Assembly (NCBI GenBank): GCA_002928875.1
Contig: PERO01000019.1
Coordinates: 62,001-126,000, forward strand
Reading direction: 5' to 3'
DNA: 64,000 bases
DNA from: Methylobacterium sp.
Lineage (GTDB): Bacteria; Pseudomonadota; Alphaproteobacteria; Rhizobiales; Beijerinckiaceae
Part shown: piece by piece, positions 27,501-36,660 of the stretch
How positions within the stretch are numbered: position 1 is the first letter of the stretch
Layout: every line of letters begins with the position of its first letter
The notes under the pieces: generated by a model
What the model saw: only the letters and a program-made list of their open reading frames with translations
The model's database searches: none
What the model was told of the DNA's origin: nothing
Made by a program: the position numbers and the translations under genes

Positions 27501-27702
27501 GGCTCTGCTCCCGCGCGGCGAAAATCGCGGCCGGCTCGGCCTCGTCGGGCAGGGGATAATCCATGAAGCTGGCCGCGAGACGGAAGGCGAGGGCGACATT
27601 GCGCGCGACTTCCGCGGCGTCGGCCTGTTCCAGCGGCAGGTCCATCGCCTGAGCCATCATCCGTGTATAGGCCTCGGGATCGGGGAGGGGGTTCTGTGCC
27701 AT
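27493..27702 (-). CDS. atzG: AtzG-like small subunit (DUF4089)
   Basis: A 69-residue helical protein: Y-T-R-M-M-A-Q-A-M-D-L-P-L near the N-terminus and V-A-L-A-F-R-L-A-A-S-F-M in the middle. Size, family and position directly before the amidase match AtzG, the GatC-like subunit that forms a heterotetramer with AtzE and stabilises it. It overlaps atzE by 8 bp and lies 12 bp after atzF. Such short genes are often missed in annotation. Confidence 0.85.
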   Translation of the reverse strand: MAQNPLPDPEAYTRMMAQAMDLPLEQADAAEVARNVALAFRLAASFMDYPLPDEAEPAAIFAAREQSHG

Positions 27703-27714
27703 GCGAGTTCCGTT

Positions 27715-29520
27715 TCAGGCCGCGAGCGAAGCGATGAAGGCGCGCCAGCCGCCGAGATGAGAGATGTCAGTGGAGCCGATCAGGCCCTCGGGTTCAACCA
27801 GAAAGCCCTTCGGTGTGCTGCCATCCGCGAGCTTCAGCGTGCCGATGCCGAGCGGGCTCGGAATGCCCGAAACGAAGCGCCCGAACCCCTCCGCCGGCAG
27901 CGCCCAGACCTCGGTGGCGATGGCGTGACCCGTGCCGCTGGCGACGCGCAGCAGGCCCGGCCGCTTCGGCGGCCCGCCCGCCAGCGCATGCAGGCGATAA
28001 TCCGGTGCGGTGGTGACGGCCCGGCGGAACACCCCGCCATTCGAGGTGAGTTCGTGGTTCAGCGGCATGCCCGAGAGATGCGCACCGACGACGACGATCT
28101 CGATCAGCCCGTCGCGGCCGGCATCGTCAAATTCGCCCGCGGGCGGAAGTGCCATGCCCGTCGCGCCCAGCGTCACGCCGCTCGCCTGGTGGAAGGCGCG
28201 GGCCATCGCCGCGAGGCGGCCATCGGAGCCGGCGGGCGCGATGAAGGTGAGCCCCGCCGCCCGGCCATCGGTCCGGAACGGCCCCGGCGCGGCGCAGGCC
28301 GCGAGATCGAGCAGGTTCACGAAATTCGTGTAGGTGCCGCAGCGGCTGTTCGGCACGATCGGATCGGCCGCGAGATCGGCTGTTGTGGGTGAAACCGGCG
28401 TCGTCGGCACTGCGAGCATGCTCACCTGCTTCCAGATCGCTTGGGTGGCGCGTTTCAGTTCCGCGAGGCGATATTGCGCACGGAACAAGGTGCTCGCGTC
28501 GAATTTCTCTGCGCCGGCGATGATCCCGCGCGTGACGGGATGCAGGCTCGCGGCGTGGGTTTTCAGAAAATCGGCGATGGCCGCGTGGCGCTCCGCCACC
28601 CACGGGCCTTCATAGAGCAAAGCGGCGGTTTCGAAGAAGGCGGTGAAATCGATCGGCACGAGCTTCGCGCCGAGGCTTTCGAGCTTCGCAAGGCCAGCGC
28701 GATACGCCTTCTCCTGCAGGGCATCGCCGAAGAAGCGCAGATCTTCCGCGCGCGGGATGCCGATCACGGCCTGCGGCTCCGGCACGGCCTGCGGCGCAAG
28801 CGGAACAGCGCGGCTGAACGGGTCGCGCGCATCCGGGCCGGCCATCGCGACAAAGGCCGCCCAGGCATCCTCGAACGTGAGCGCGAAGACCGAGACGCAA
28901 TCGAGCGTGCGGCAGGCCGGCACCACGCCCCGGCTCGGCAGCGCGCCGACGCTGGGCTTCAGCCCCACGATGTTGTTGAGCGCGGCGGGCACGCGGCCCG
29001 AACCGGCGGTATCCGTGCCAAGCGCGAAGGTGACGAGCCCGCGCGCCACCGCGACCGCCGAACCGGAGGAGGAGCCACCGGGCACCAGCGCGGGGTCGAT
29101 CGCGTTCTTCGGCACGGGATAGGGCGAGCGCACGCCGACGAGCCCCGTTGCGAACTGGTCGAGATTGGTCTTGCCGATGAGGATGGCACCGGCTGCTTTC
29201 GCGCGCGTCACAACGCTCGCATCTTCCGCCGGTTGATAGGCGAAATCCGGGCACGCTGCGGTGGTGGGCAATCCGGCCGCGTCGATATTGTCCTTCGCGG
29301 CGAAGGGAATGCCCCAGAGCGGGAATTTCACGGGGTCGAAGGGCGGCAGCTTCTCCGCCGCGGCAATGGCCTCCGTTTCCGGCTGGAGCGTGATGAAGAT
29401 GCCGGGGTCACCCGCCTCGGTGATGCGACGGTAGGCCTCGCGGATGATCTCCGCCGGAGAACCGCCGGCCTTGTAATGGGCGTGCAGGCTGTGGCGGGTG
29501 AAGGTCAGGGCGCTGATCAT
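27715..29520 (-). CDS. atzF: Allophanate hydrolase
   Basis: A 601-residue two-domain enzyme hydrolysing allophanate to ammonia and CO2. The amidase domain has Lys76, the G-G-S-S-S-G-S loop at 148-154 and nucleophile Ser174 in G-T-D-T-A-G-S. The C-terminal domain (about 465-601), with L-S-G-M-P-L-N-H-E-L and the final G-S-T-D-I-S-H-L-G-G-W-R-A-F, is the separate fold found in full-length AtzF; its role is structural or a decarboxylation step. The ATG at 29520 overlaps the upstream ABC gene stop (ATGA). Confidence 0.93.
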   Translation of the reverse strand: MISALTFTRHSLHAHYKAGGSPAEIIREAYRRITEAGDPGIFITLQPETEAIAAAEKLPPFDPVKFPLWGIPFAAKDNIDAAGLPTTAACPDFAYQPAEDASVVTRAKAAGAILIGKTNLDQFATGLVGVRSPYPVPKNAIDPALVPGGSSSGSAVAVARGLVTFALGTDTAGSGRVPAALNNIVGLKPSVGALPSRGVVPACRTLDCVSVFALTFEDAWAAFVAMAGPDARDPFSRAVPLAPQAVPEPQAVIGIPRAEDLRFFGDALQEKAYRAGLAKLESLGAKLVPIDFTAFFETAALLYEGPWVAERHAAIADFLKTHAASLHPVTRGIIAGAEKFDASTLFRAQYRLAELKRATQAIWKQVSMLAVPTTPVSPTTADLAADPIVPNSRCGTYTNFVNLLDLAACAAPGPFRTDGRAAGLTFIAPAGSDGRLAAMARAFHQASGVTLGATGMALPPAGEFDDAGRDGLIEIVVVGAHLSGMPLNHELTSNGGVFRRAVTTAPDYRLHALAGGPPKRPGLLRVASGTGHAIATEVWALPAEGFGRFVSGIPSPLGIGTLKLADGSTPKGFLVEPEGLIGSTDISHLGGWRAFIASLAA

Positions 29521-30545
29521 GAGGCTTTTCCGGGCAGGGCGAAGTGGCAGGCGGCCGCGTGGCCGGATGAATTGGCTTCGAGGATCGGCATCGCCTCGCG
29601 GCATTCGGCTCGCGCCAGCGGACAGCGGCCCACGAAGCGGCAGGTATTCGGATCGGGATCGACCGGGCTCGCGATCTCGCCGGCGAGGCGCACGCGCTCG
29701 GAAGCCGGGCGGTTCGCATCGGGCAAAGCCGCAATCAGCGCTTTCGTATAGGGGTGGCGCGGGTGTGAGAAGACAGTTTCGGCCGGCCCCGTCTCGACGA
29801 TCTTGCCGAGATACATCACCAGCACGCGATCACACAGCAGGCGCACCACGTTGAGATCGTGGCTCACGAAGAGATAGCTCATGCCGAGTTCGCGCTTCAG
29901 CTTCTCGAGCAATTGCAGGATCACCACCTGCACCGAGACATCGAGCGCGGCCGTGGGCTCATCGAGGATCAGCAGCTCCGGCTCCACGGAAATCGCCCGC
30001 GCGATGCCGACGCGGGCGCGCTGCCCGCCGGAAAGCTGGTGCGAGAAGCGCGGCAGCAATTCGAGCGGCAGGCCGCAGCGCGTGGCGGTTTCCTCCACCT
30101 TCGCGCGAAGCGCGTCGCCCCCGAGGCCGCGCAGCCGCTTCAGTGGGTCGGCGATGGCCTCGAAGGCGGAAAAGCGCGGGTTGATGCTCTCGCCCGCATC
30201 CTGGAACACCATCTGGATCTTCACGCGCTCCGGCGTTGTCGCGAAATCCCGCGCGCGGCGATGCGTGAGTTCCTGCCCGGCGAGGCGGATCGAGCCGTCA
30301 TTCGCGTCGATGAGGCGGGCGACGAGCCGCACGAGGGTGGATTTTCCGCAGCCGGATTCACCCACCAGGCCAACGGTTTCGCCCCGCCCGATGGTGAAGC
30401 TCACATCATCCACCGCATGAAGGCGCGGCGCTGCCTCCGGCCCTTTTTTCAGGCGACGGACGAGGCGCGCGACCGGCGAGCCCTGCGGCTTCAGCACGTA
30501 GCGCTTCGAGAGTTCGGCGACGTCCAGCAGCGGTTCCGGCTTCAT
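29517..30545 (-). CDS. ABC transporter ATP-binding protein, DppF/OppF type
   Basis: A 342-residue cytoplasmic ATPase of the peptide/nickel importer family. Walker A is G-E-S-G-C-G-K-S-T near 63, the signature L-S-G-G-Q near 172 and Walker B L-L-I-L-D-E-P near 192. The C-terminal oligopeptide-binding extension with its cysteine set (C-R-F-V-G-R-C-P, then C) is present and may hold an Fe-S cluster, as in other DppD/F proteins. It overlaps atzF downstream and the DppD-type gene upstream by 4 bp. Confidence 0.92.
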   Translation of the reverse strand: MKPEPLLDVAELSKRYVLKPQGSPVARLVRRLKKGPEAAPRLHAVDDVSFTIGRGETVGLVGESGCGKSTLVRLVARLIDANDGSIRLAGQELTHRRARDFATTPERVKIQMVFQDAGESINPRFSAFEAIADPLKRLRGLGGDALRAKVEETATRCGLPLELLPRFSHQLSGGQRARVGIARAISVEPELLILDEPTAALDVSVQVVILQLLEKLKRELGMSYLFVSHDLNVVRLLCDRVLVMYLGKIVETGPAETVFSHPRHPYTKALIAALPDANRPASERVRLAGEIASPVDPDPNTCRFVGRCPLARAECREAMPILEANSSGHAAACHFALPGKAS

Positions 30546-31525
30546 GCGGCGCGCTCCTGCGGGAGGGGGTTGTGGCAGGCCAAGGCGTCGCTTGCGGCGG
30601 CGTCGACGCGCGGCAACGGGGCCGCGCAGCCCTCGAGCCGGCGCGCGCAGCGCCCGGCATAGCGGCAGGCGGGAAGCTCGGCCGCGCGCAGATCGGGCAA
30701 TCCGCCCGCGATGGTGCGAAGGTCCGAAAGCTGGCTCGTCGGACCGGGCGTCGCGGCAATCAGCGCTGCCGTGTAGGGGTGGCGGGGTGCGGCGAAAAGG
30801 TCGCGCGTCGGGCGCGCTTCGACGATATGCCCGGCATGCATCACCACGATCCGGTCGGCGCGCTCGGCCGCGAGACCGAGATCATGCGTGATGAAGATCG
30901 TCGCCATGCCCGTGGCTTTCGCGCGCTCGGCGATGATGTCCATGATGATCGCCTGCGTCGTGACATCAAGGCCGGTGGTCGGCTCGTCCGCGATCAGCAG
31001 CGATGGGTTTGCGGCGAGCGCGATGGCGATCATCACGCGCTGGCACATGCCGCCGGAGAGCTCGAACGGATAGGCCTTCGCACGCCGCGCGGGATCGGTG
31101 ATGCCCACGGTTTCAAGGAGTTCGACGGCCTTTTTCGGCGCGGCGCTGGGTGTCACATTCGCGTGGCGCAGCAGGACATCGGCGATCTGGTCTCCGACAC
31201 GGCGGATGGGGTTGAGCGCGGTGCGCGGGTTCTGGAAGATCATCGCGATCTCGCGGCCGCGCACGGCGGCGAGCGTATGGCGATCCGTCTTCAGCAGGTC
31301 GAGCGCGCCGAGCACCGCGCGGCCGGAAGTCACGCGCGCGGCGGGATCGAGAATGCCCATCACCGCATAAGCCGTGACGGATTTGCCAGAACCGGATTCG
31401 CCCACGACCGCGATGGTCTCGCCCTTCGCGACGTGGAAATTCACGCGCTCCAGCGCCTTCACGATGCCGCCGCGCGTGCGGAATTCCACCGAGAGATCCT
31501 CAACCAGAAGGGCGGGCGAGGCCAT
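30542..31525 (-). CDS. ABC transporter ATP-binding protein, DppD/OppD type
   Basis: A 327-residue ATPase pairing with the DppF-type protein. It has Walker A G-E-S-G-S-G-K-S-V near 40, signature L-S-G-G-M-C, Walker B L-L-I-A-D-E-P and the C-terminal C-R-Y-A-G-R-C cysteine motif of peptide-type transporters. The frame extends to 31567, but the ATG at 31523-31525 is the family-typical start and leaves no overlap with the permease stop at 31527. Confidence 0.92.
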   Translation of the reverse strand: MASPALLVEDLSVEFRTRGGIVKALERVNFHVAKGETIAVVGESGSGKSVTAYAVMGILDPAARVTSGRAVLGALDLLKTDRHTLAAVRGREIAMIFQNPRTALNPIRRVGDQIADVLLRHANVTPSAAPKKAVELLETVGITDPARRAKAYPFELSGGMCQRVMIAIALAANPSLLIADEPTTGLDVTTQAIIMDIIAERAKATGMATIFITHDLGLAAERADRIVVMHAGHIVEARPTRDLFAAPRHPYTAALIAATPGPTSQLSDLRTIAGGLPDLRAAELPACRYAGRCARRLEGCAAPLPRVDAAASDALACHNPLPQERAA

Positions 31526-31526
31526 C

Positions 31527-32387
31527 TCAGGTCCTCCGCCTGGGGTCGACGATGTCGCGCAGGCCATCGCCGAGCAGGTTGAAGCAGAAGACCGCGAGCA
31601 TCAGCGCCACGCCGGGGAAAAACGCGATCCACCACTCGCCGGAGACCATGAAGGCCGCGCCTTCCGCGACCATGATGCCCCATTCGGGCGTGGGCGGGCG
31701 CACGCCGAGCCCGATGAAGGAGAGGCCGGCGGCATTCAGGATCGCATAGCCCATGGTGAGAGACATCTGCACCACGAGGATGGGGAAGACATTCGGCAGG
31801 ATCTGGAACAGCACGATCCGCATATCACCGTTGCCGGAAAGGCGCGCGGCCTCGACGAAACCCGCTTCGCGGCGAATGTTCGCCTCGGCGCGCGCCACGC
31901 GGGCATAGAGCGGGAAATTCACGATCGCCGTGGCGATGACAATATTCGTCACGGAATTCCCGAGCGCTGCCACGATGCCCATGGCCAGCACGAACAACGG
32001 GAAGGCCATGATGGTGTCGGCGATCCGCATGACGATGCGCTCCACCCATCCGCCGAAGAAACCGGCCGCGATGCCCGAAAGGCCGCCGAGCACGAAGACC
32101 AAAGCCACGGACGCCACCGCGATGGTGAGATCGAGCCGTGTCGCCACCACCACGCGGGAGAAGATGTCGCGCCCCAGTTGATCCGTGCCGAACCAGTGCT
32201 GCGCGGAGGGCGCCTGCAGGGCGCGGCTCGTGTTGCTCGCGAGCGGATCGTACGGCACCAGCGACGGCCCGAGGATCGCGGCGAGCACGATCAGCACGAA
32301 GAGGCCGAAGGCGAAGCCCGTCACCGGGTTCTCGCCGATCACGTAGCGCGCATGGGCCAGAGCCGTGGAGTTGCTGCCGCCGCTCAT
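31527..32387 (-). CDS. ABC transporter permease, DppC type
   Basis: A 286-residue inner-membrane permease with about six helices. The G-T-D-Q-L-G-R-D-I-F-S-R motif after the first helix is diagnostic of DppC/OppC, and the EAA loop reads E-A-A-R-L-S-G-N-G. It overlaps the DppB-type permease by 4 bp. The imported solute is unknown, but the downstream atz genes make a nitrogen-rich amide or ureide plausible. Confidence 0.92.
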   Translation of the reverse strand: MSGGSNSTALAHARYVIGENPVTGFAFGLFVLIVLAAILGPSLVPYDPLASNTSRALQAPSAQHWFGTDQLGRDIFSRVVVATRLDLTIAVASVALVFVLGGLSGIAAGFFGGWVERIVMRIADTIMAFPLFVLAMGIVAALGNSVTNIVIATAIVNFPLYARVARAEANIRREAGFVEAARLSGNGDMRIVLFQILPNVFPILVVQMSLTMGYAILNAAGLSFIGLGVRPPTPEWGIMVAEGAAFMVSGEWWIAFFPGVALMLAVFCFNLLGDGLRDIVDPRRRT

Positions 32388-33403
32388 GAATCGAGCCTCA
32401 CGCGCGGGTCGATCAGGCCATAGGCGATGTCGATCAGCAGGTTCAGCGTCACGTAGAGCGCGGCCATTGTCAGCACGAAGCCTTGGACGGGCGCGAAATC
32501 CGAGGCGATCAGCGCTTCCACCGCAAAGGAGCCAATGCCCGGCCAGGCGAAAACCTTCTCCACCAGCACATTCGCGCCAAGCAGGAACGAGAGCACCATG
32601 CCGAGCGTGGTGATGACCGGCAGCACCGCGTTGCGGAACGCATAGGTCACGACGACCTTCGCGGGCGAAAGGCCGCTGGCGCGCGCCGTGCGCACGAAAT
32701 CGGAGGAGAGCACCGCGAGCATCGAGGCGCGCGTCATGCGGGCGATGGGCGCGAGCGCGAAGATCGAGAGCGTGAGTGCCGGCAGTGCCAGTTGCTTCAG
32801 CGCGCCGACGAACACTTCGCCATCGCGCGCCAGCAGCGCATCGACGAGATAGAACCCGGTGACATGCGGCGGCGGCGAGAGGAACACATCGAGCCGCCCC
32901 ACGGGCGAGGGCGCCCAGCCGAGACGGAAATAGAAGACATAAACGAGCAAGAGCCCGGTGAAGAACACGGGCAGCGAGACGCCCGCCGTCGAAACCACGC
33001 GGGTGATATGGTCAACTGCGCTGCCCGGTTTCGTCGCCGCGAGGATGCCCATGGGCACGGCGAGCAGTACCGCGAGCAGCAGCCCGATCAGCGTGAGTTC
33101 GGCGGAAGCGGGCAGGCGGGTCGCGATCTCGCGCGAGACGGGCTGGCCCGTGGTGAGTGATTGCCCGAGTTCGCCGCGCGCGAGATCCTTCACATAGCGG
33201 CCGAACTGCTCGATCAGCGGCCGATCCGTGCCGAGCTTCGCGCGGATCTCGGCGATGGCCTGCTCGGTCGCGGCGGGGCCGGCGAAATAGGCCGCGGGGT
33301 CGCCCGGCAGCGCGCGTGTCAGCAGGAAGGTGACGATCACGACGCCGATCAGGCTCGGAATCGCCAGCATCAGCCGGTTGAGGATCAGGGAGAGCATGGG
33401 CAT
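32384..33403 (-). CDS. ABC transporter permease, DppB type
   Basis: A 339-residue inner-membrane permease. The N-terminal helix followed by T-R-A-L-P-G-D-P-A and the EAA loop T-A-R-A-S-G-L-S are typical of DppB/OppB. It pairs with the DppC-type protein in the same operon. A strong GC hairpin separates it from the binding-protein gene upstream, as is often seen where the binding protein is made in excess. Confidence 0.92.
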   Translation of the reverse strand: MPMLSLILNRLMLAIPSLIGVVIVTFLLTRALPGDPAAYFAGPAATEQAIAEIRAKLGTDRPLIEQFGRYVKDLARGELGQSLTTGQPVSREIATRLPASAELTLIGLLLAVLLAVPMGILAATKPGSAVDHITRVVSTAGVSLPVFFTGLLLVYVFYFRLGWAPSPVGRLDVFLSPPPHVTGFYLVDALLARDGEVFVGALKQLALPALTLSIFALAPIARMTRASMLAVLSSDFVRTARASGLSPAKVVVTYAFRNAVLPVITTLGMVLSFLLGANVLVEKVFAWPGIGSFAVEALIASDFAPVQGFVLTMAALYVTLNLLIDIAYGLIDPRVRLDS

Positions 33404-33425
33404 CCCGTCGCGCGAAGAGGGGGAA

Positions 33426-33446
33426 GCCGCCCCGGGGAGGGGCGGC
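33426..33446 (-). promoter_or_regulatory. Intercistronic hairpin between binding protein and permease genes
   Basis: GCCGCCCC (33426-33433) and GGGGCGGC (33439-33446) form a perfect 8-bp stem with a 5-nt loop, in the 53-bp gap after the binding-protein gene. No T-tract is present in either direction. It likely stabilises the upstream mRNA segment or partly terminates, lowering permease expression relative to the binding protein. Confidence 0.5.
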
Positions 33447-33456
33447 CGCTTCAGCG

Positions 33457-35073
33457 TCAGGCCTTCGAGAGCTGGCGGTAATCAAGCTGGCGATGGAACC
33501 AGTAGCGATAGCCGGTGATGCCCTTCTGCATCGCCACGTTCAGCAGCGGCTGGTAGAGCGGGATGCGCGGCACCTCCTCGAAGGAGAGGTCGACGAAGCC
33601 CTTCACGGCGGCTTCATAGGCGGCCTTGTCGGCATTGGCACCGGCTGTGCGGGCCGCATCGATGAAGGCATCCATCTTCGGGTTCTGGTAGCTCATCGTG
33701 TTGAACACGGCGTTCTGGCCATGATAGGCCCAGAAGAAGAAGTATTCCGGATAGTTCAGCCAGCCGCCGAAGGTGTTGGTGATGAGCGGCATGTTCTTCT
33801 TCAGAAGTTCATTCCGCCAGTTCGCGCCCGGAACCTTGTTGATCGTCAGCTTGATGCCGATTTGCGCGAGGCTCTCCTGCACGAGGATGCAGAGCGGCTC
33901 GTTGACGCCGGCGAGGCCGAGATCGAACGACATCGTCGTCTCGAAGCCGTTGGGCACGCCGGCTTCCGCCATCAGCGCCTTGGCCTTGGCGATGTCGGTC
34001 GTGTAGCCGTGCTTCTGCGGCCATTCGAGGCCGGTCGCGACGTTGTCCTTGTCGCCATACATCGGGATGGCCTGCCCGAAGAGCACGGCCTCCATGATCT
34101 TCTGGTAGGGGATGGCATAGGCCACGGCCTGGCGCACCTTCGGGTTGGTGAAGGGGCCTTCCTTGGCGTTCATGCCGATATATTGCAGCGCGTTTTCCAC
34201 CGGCGTGCCGATGACCGTGAGCTTCTGCGCGGCGCGCAACTCCTGGAAATCCTTGTTCGGCAGGTCGAAGGAGATGTCGGCATCGCCGCGCTCCAGCAGC
34301 GCCCGGCGATTTCCCGCAGAGGGGATGGTGCGCCAGATCACGCGCTTCAGCTTCGGCAGCGGGCCACCCTTCCATTCGTCGAAGCGCTCGTAGACCACTT
34401 CCGTGCCGGGCTGCCAGCGCGAGACGCGGTAAGCGCCGCCGCCCGCGCCGTTGTTCTTGGTGAACTCCATCGCCCAGGGGTCCTGCGCGGTCGCGTTCTT
34501 CTTGCAGAGTTCCGAATTGTAGATCGCCGGCACCGGCACCGCGAGATCGGGGATCGTCATGTGATCCTTGCGCAAGAGGTCGATGCGGAAGGTCAAGTCA
34601 TCCACCGCCACGAATTGCTCCGGCTTCTCGAGGCTGCCGGCCTTCATCTGGAAGGTGGGGAAGCCGCCGACCGTCACGGCGCGGTCGAAGGACCATTTCA
34701 CATCCTTCGCGGTGATCGGCGTGCCATCATGAAATTTGGCGCCGCGCTTCAGCTTGAAGGTGATGGAATTGGCGCCGACATTCATGTCCTCGGCGAGTTC
34801 GGGCTCGATCTTCTGGAAATCGTAATGGTCGTTGCCGCTCGAATCCTTCTTCACGCCATAGGTCATCAGGCGGTCATAGGTGTTCCAGGAGACCTCGTAG
34901 GCCGGGCGATTGGCGCCCACGCCATGGATGTCCTGGCTGTTCGGCGCATTCTCGGAGATCGCAAGCAGCGTCTCGTTGCGGGCCTGCGCCGAAGCGGAGG
35001 AGGGCAGGATCGACGGCGCGGCAAGGCCGGCAGTCACGGCGGCGGTGGACTTCAGGAAATCGCGGCGGCGCAT
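33457..35073 (-). CDS. ABC transporter substrate-binding protein, family 5 (DppA-like), Tat-exported
   Basis: A 538-residue periplasmic solute-binding protein of the peptide/nickel family (SBP_bac_5). The N-terminus has a twin-arginine signal, R-R-R-D-F-L-K, ending with an A-S-A-Q-A cleavage region near 30. The G-A-K-F-H-D-G-T-P-I-T-A-K-D-V segment near 110 is the family signature. It is the first gene of the nine-gene transporter-atz operon and diverges from a GntR regulator. Confidence 0.92.
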   Translation of the reverse strand: MRRRDFLKSTAAVTAGLAAPSILPSSASAQARNETLLAISENAPNSQDIHGVGANRPAYEVSWNTYDRLMTYGVKKDSSGNDHYDFQKIEPELAEDMNVGANSITFKLKRGAKFHDGTPITAKDVKWSFDRAVTVGGFPTFQMKAGSLEKPEQFVAVDDLTFRIDLLRKDHMTIPDLAVPVPAIYNSELCKKNATAQDPWAMEFTKNNGAGGGAYRVSRWQPGTEVVYERFDEWKGGPLPKLKRVIWRTIPSAGNRRALLERGDADISFDLPNKDFQELRAAQKLTVIGTPVENALQYIGMNAKEGPFTNPKVRQAVAYAIPYQKIMEAVLFGQAIPMYGDKDNVATGLEWPQKHGYTTDIAKAKALMAEAGVPNGFETTMSFDLGLAGVNEPLCILVQESLAQIGIKLTINKVPGANWRNELLKKNMPLITNTFGGWLNYPEYFFFWAYHGQNAVFNTMSYQNPKMDAFIDAARTAGANADKAAYEAAVKGFVDLSFEEVPRIPLYQPLLNVAMQKGITGYRYWFHRQLDYRQLSKA

Positions 35074-35398
35074 CAGGTCGGCTCCCGGTCAGCATGGTCT
35101 CGCGTCAGGGCGCGAGTTGGGATGAAACCAGCAAGCGCGATGCCAGATTGGCGACCGCGTCCGAGGAGACGAAAAATGTCGATAGAACAGCAGCTTGGCG
35201 AGGGGCAGTGACGAGGGCCATTCCTGCCTTTTCTTTCGGCACGGCGCTTCATGTATGCAATCCATCTCATATTGCCCATGAAATAGGCAGAATATCCGGG
35301 CATTTGGTGCGCCGACGATTCTCGGCTATCGAAGCAGCAGGCGCTCCCCGAAACGACCGGGCGGCATCGCGCAGGGCGACAGGTTTGGGGCGACAGGC
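35074..35398. promoter_or_regulatory. Divergent regulatory region between the transporter-atz operon and gntR
   Basis: A 325-bp gap without a credible gene. Around 35250-35290 it becomes AT-rich and contains GCAAT (35257-35261) and ATTGC (35271-35275), a spaced inverted repeat that could be the operator of the adjacent GntR regulator. Both promoters are expected here. Exact promoter boxes were not resolved. Confidence 0.4.
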
Positions 35399-36067
35399 AT
35401 GGGGGCGGAGCGGCTCACGCGCTCGGAACAGATCCGGCAGGATCTGACCAATCAGATCCTGGGTGGACTGCGCCAGCCCGGTTCGGCACTCGACGAACAG
35501 GAACTCGCCGCGAGTTACGGGGTGTCCCGCACGCCGGTGCGCGAGGCGCTGCGTCTGCTGGCCGCGAGCGGTCTCGTCGTGCATCGCCCGAACCACGGCG
35601 CCGAGGTCGCCGCGCCGAGCGAAAGCGCGATCCGCGACATGTTCCAGGTGATGGCCGATCTCGAAAGCCTCTGCGCGGGCTATGCCGCGCGCGCCATGTC
35701 GCCGGATATGCGCCGGCAATTGGCGGATCTGCATGAGAGCATGGCATCGCTCGTGCGTGCCGGCGACAGCACCGGCTATTCCGCCGCGAACGAGGCGATG
35801 CATGGGCTGATCTATGCCGGCGCGCAGAACAGCTACCTGCTGGAACTGACCATGCAGACACGCCAGCGCCTCAGGCCCTACCGGCGGGCGCAATTCTCGA
35901 CCCTCGGCCGCCTCGCAGCGTCGCATGCCGAGCACGAGGCCATCGTGCAGGCCATTCTGCGGGGCGACCGCGTCGCGGCGCAGAAGCACATGGCCGAGCA
36001 CATTCTCGTGGTGCGCGATGCCTTCCTGCGCCTCAGCGAGAATGGCGAAACGGAAGCGGCGGAATAG
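35399..36067 (+). CDS. GntR-family transcriptional regulator, FadR/FCD subfamily
   Basis: A 222-residue regulator. The N-terminal winged helix has the GntR signature L-A-A-S-Y-G-V-S-R-T-P-V-R-E-A-L near 40. An all-helical FCD effector domain follows, with the acidic and histidine residues (M-H-G-L, S-H-A-E-H) that bind a metal and organic acid ligand in this group. It is divergent from the transporter-atz operon, which it probably controls. The effector is unknown. Confidence 0.88.
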   Translation: MGAERLTRSEQIRQDLTNQILGGLRQPGSALDEQELAASYGVSRTPVREALRLLAASGLVVHRPNHGAEVAAPSESAIRDMFQVMADLESLCAGYAARAMSPDMRRQLADLHESMASLVRAGDSTGYSAANEAMHGLIYAGAQNSYLLELTMQTRQRLRPYRRAQFSTLGRLAASHAEHEAIVQAILRGDRVAAQKHMAEHILVVRDAFLRLSENGETEAAE

Positions 36068-36069
36068 AT

Positions 36070-36660
36070 ATGACACGACTGATCTCGGCGATTGCCGTTT
36101 TTTCCGGCTCGAATTTCGGCGGCCACGCGGCCTATGCCGAGGGTGCGGCGGCGCTCGGCACCGAACTCGCGCGGCGCGGTATCCGCCTCGTCTATGGCGG
36201 CACGAACAAGGGGCTGATGGGCGTTCTGGCCGATGCCGTGCTGGCCGGTGGCGGCGCGGCGCATGGCGTGATCACCGAGCGCCTCGCCGCCAAGGGGCAT
36301 ACGCATCCCGGTCTCACGGTGAGCGAAACCGCGACCGATATGCGGGCACGCAAGCGCCGGATGGCCGATCTCGCCGATGCCTTCATCGCCTTGCCCGGCG
36401 GCATCGGCACGCTCGAGGAATTCATGGAGGTCTGGACGCTGAACCAGCTCGGCGAGTTCACGAAGCCCGCCGGGCTCCTCAACATCCGCGGCTTCTACGA
36501 TCCGCTAATGGCGATGGTCGACCACATGATCGCCGAGAGCTTCCTGCCGCCCCAGCATCGCCAGGGCATCGTGGTGGAAGCCGCGCCTGCGGCCCTGATC
36601 GACGGGCTCGCCGCCTTCGAGCCGGTCACGGTGGCGAAATGGCTGGAGCCCGCGCGCTGA
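36070..36660 (+). CDS. LOG-family protein (TIGR00730)
   Basis: A 196-residue Rossmann-like protein. The two LOG motifs are intact: G-G-T-N-K-G-L-M-G near 40 and P-G-G-I-G-T-L-E-E near 115, with the conserved M-x2-R-K-R/K stretch between. Such enzymes release free bases from nucleoside 5'-monophosphates (cytokinin-type phosphoribohydrolase activity). It starts 2 bp after gntR, so it may be co-regulated. A purine or cytokinin salvage role near a nitrogen-heterocycle locus is suggestive only. Confidence 0.88.
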   Translation: MTRLISAIAVFSGSNFGGHAAYAEGAAALGTELARRGIRLVYGGTNKGLMGVLADAVLAGGGAAHGVITERLAAKGHTHPGLTVSETATDMRARKRRMADLADAFIALPGGIGTLEEFMEVWTLNQLGEFTKPAGLLNIRGFYDPLMAMVDHMIAESFLPPQHRQGIVVEAAPAALIDGLAAFEPVTVAKWLEPAR

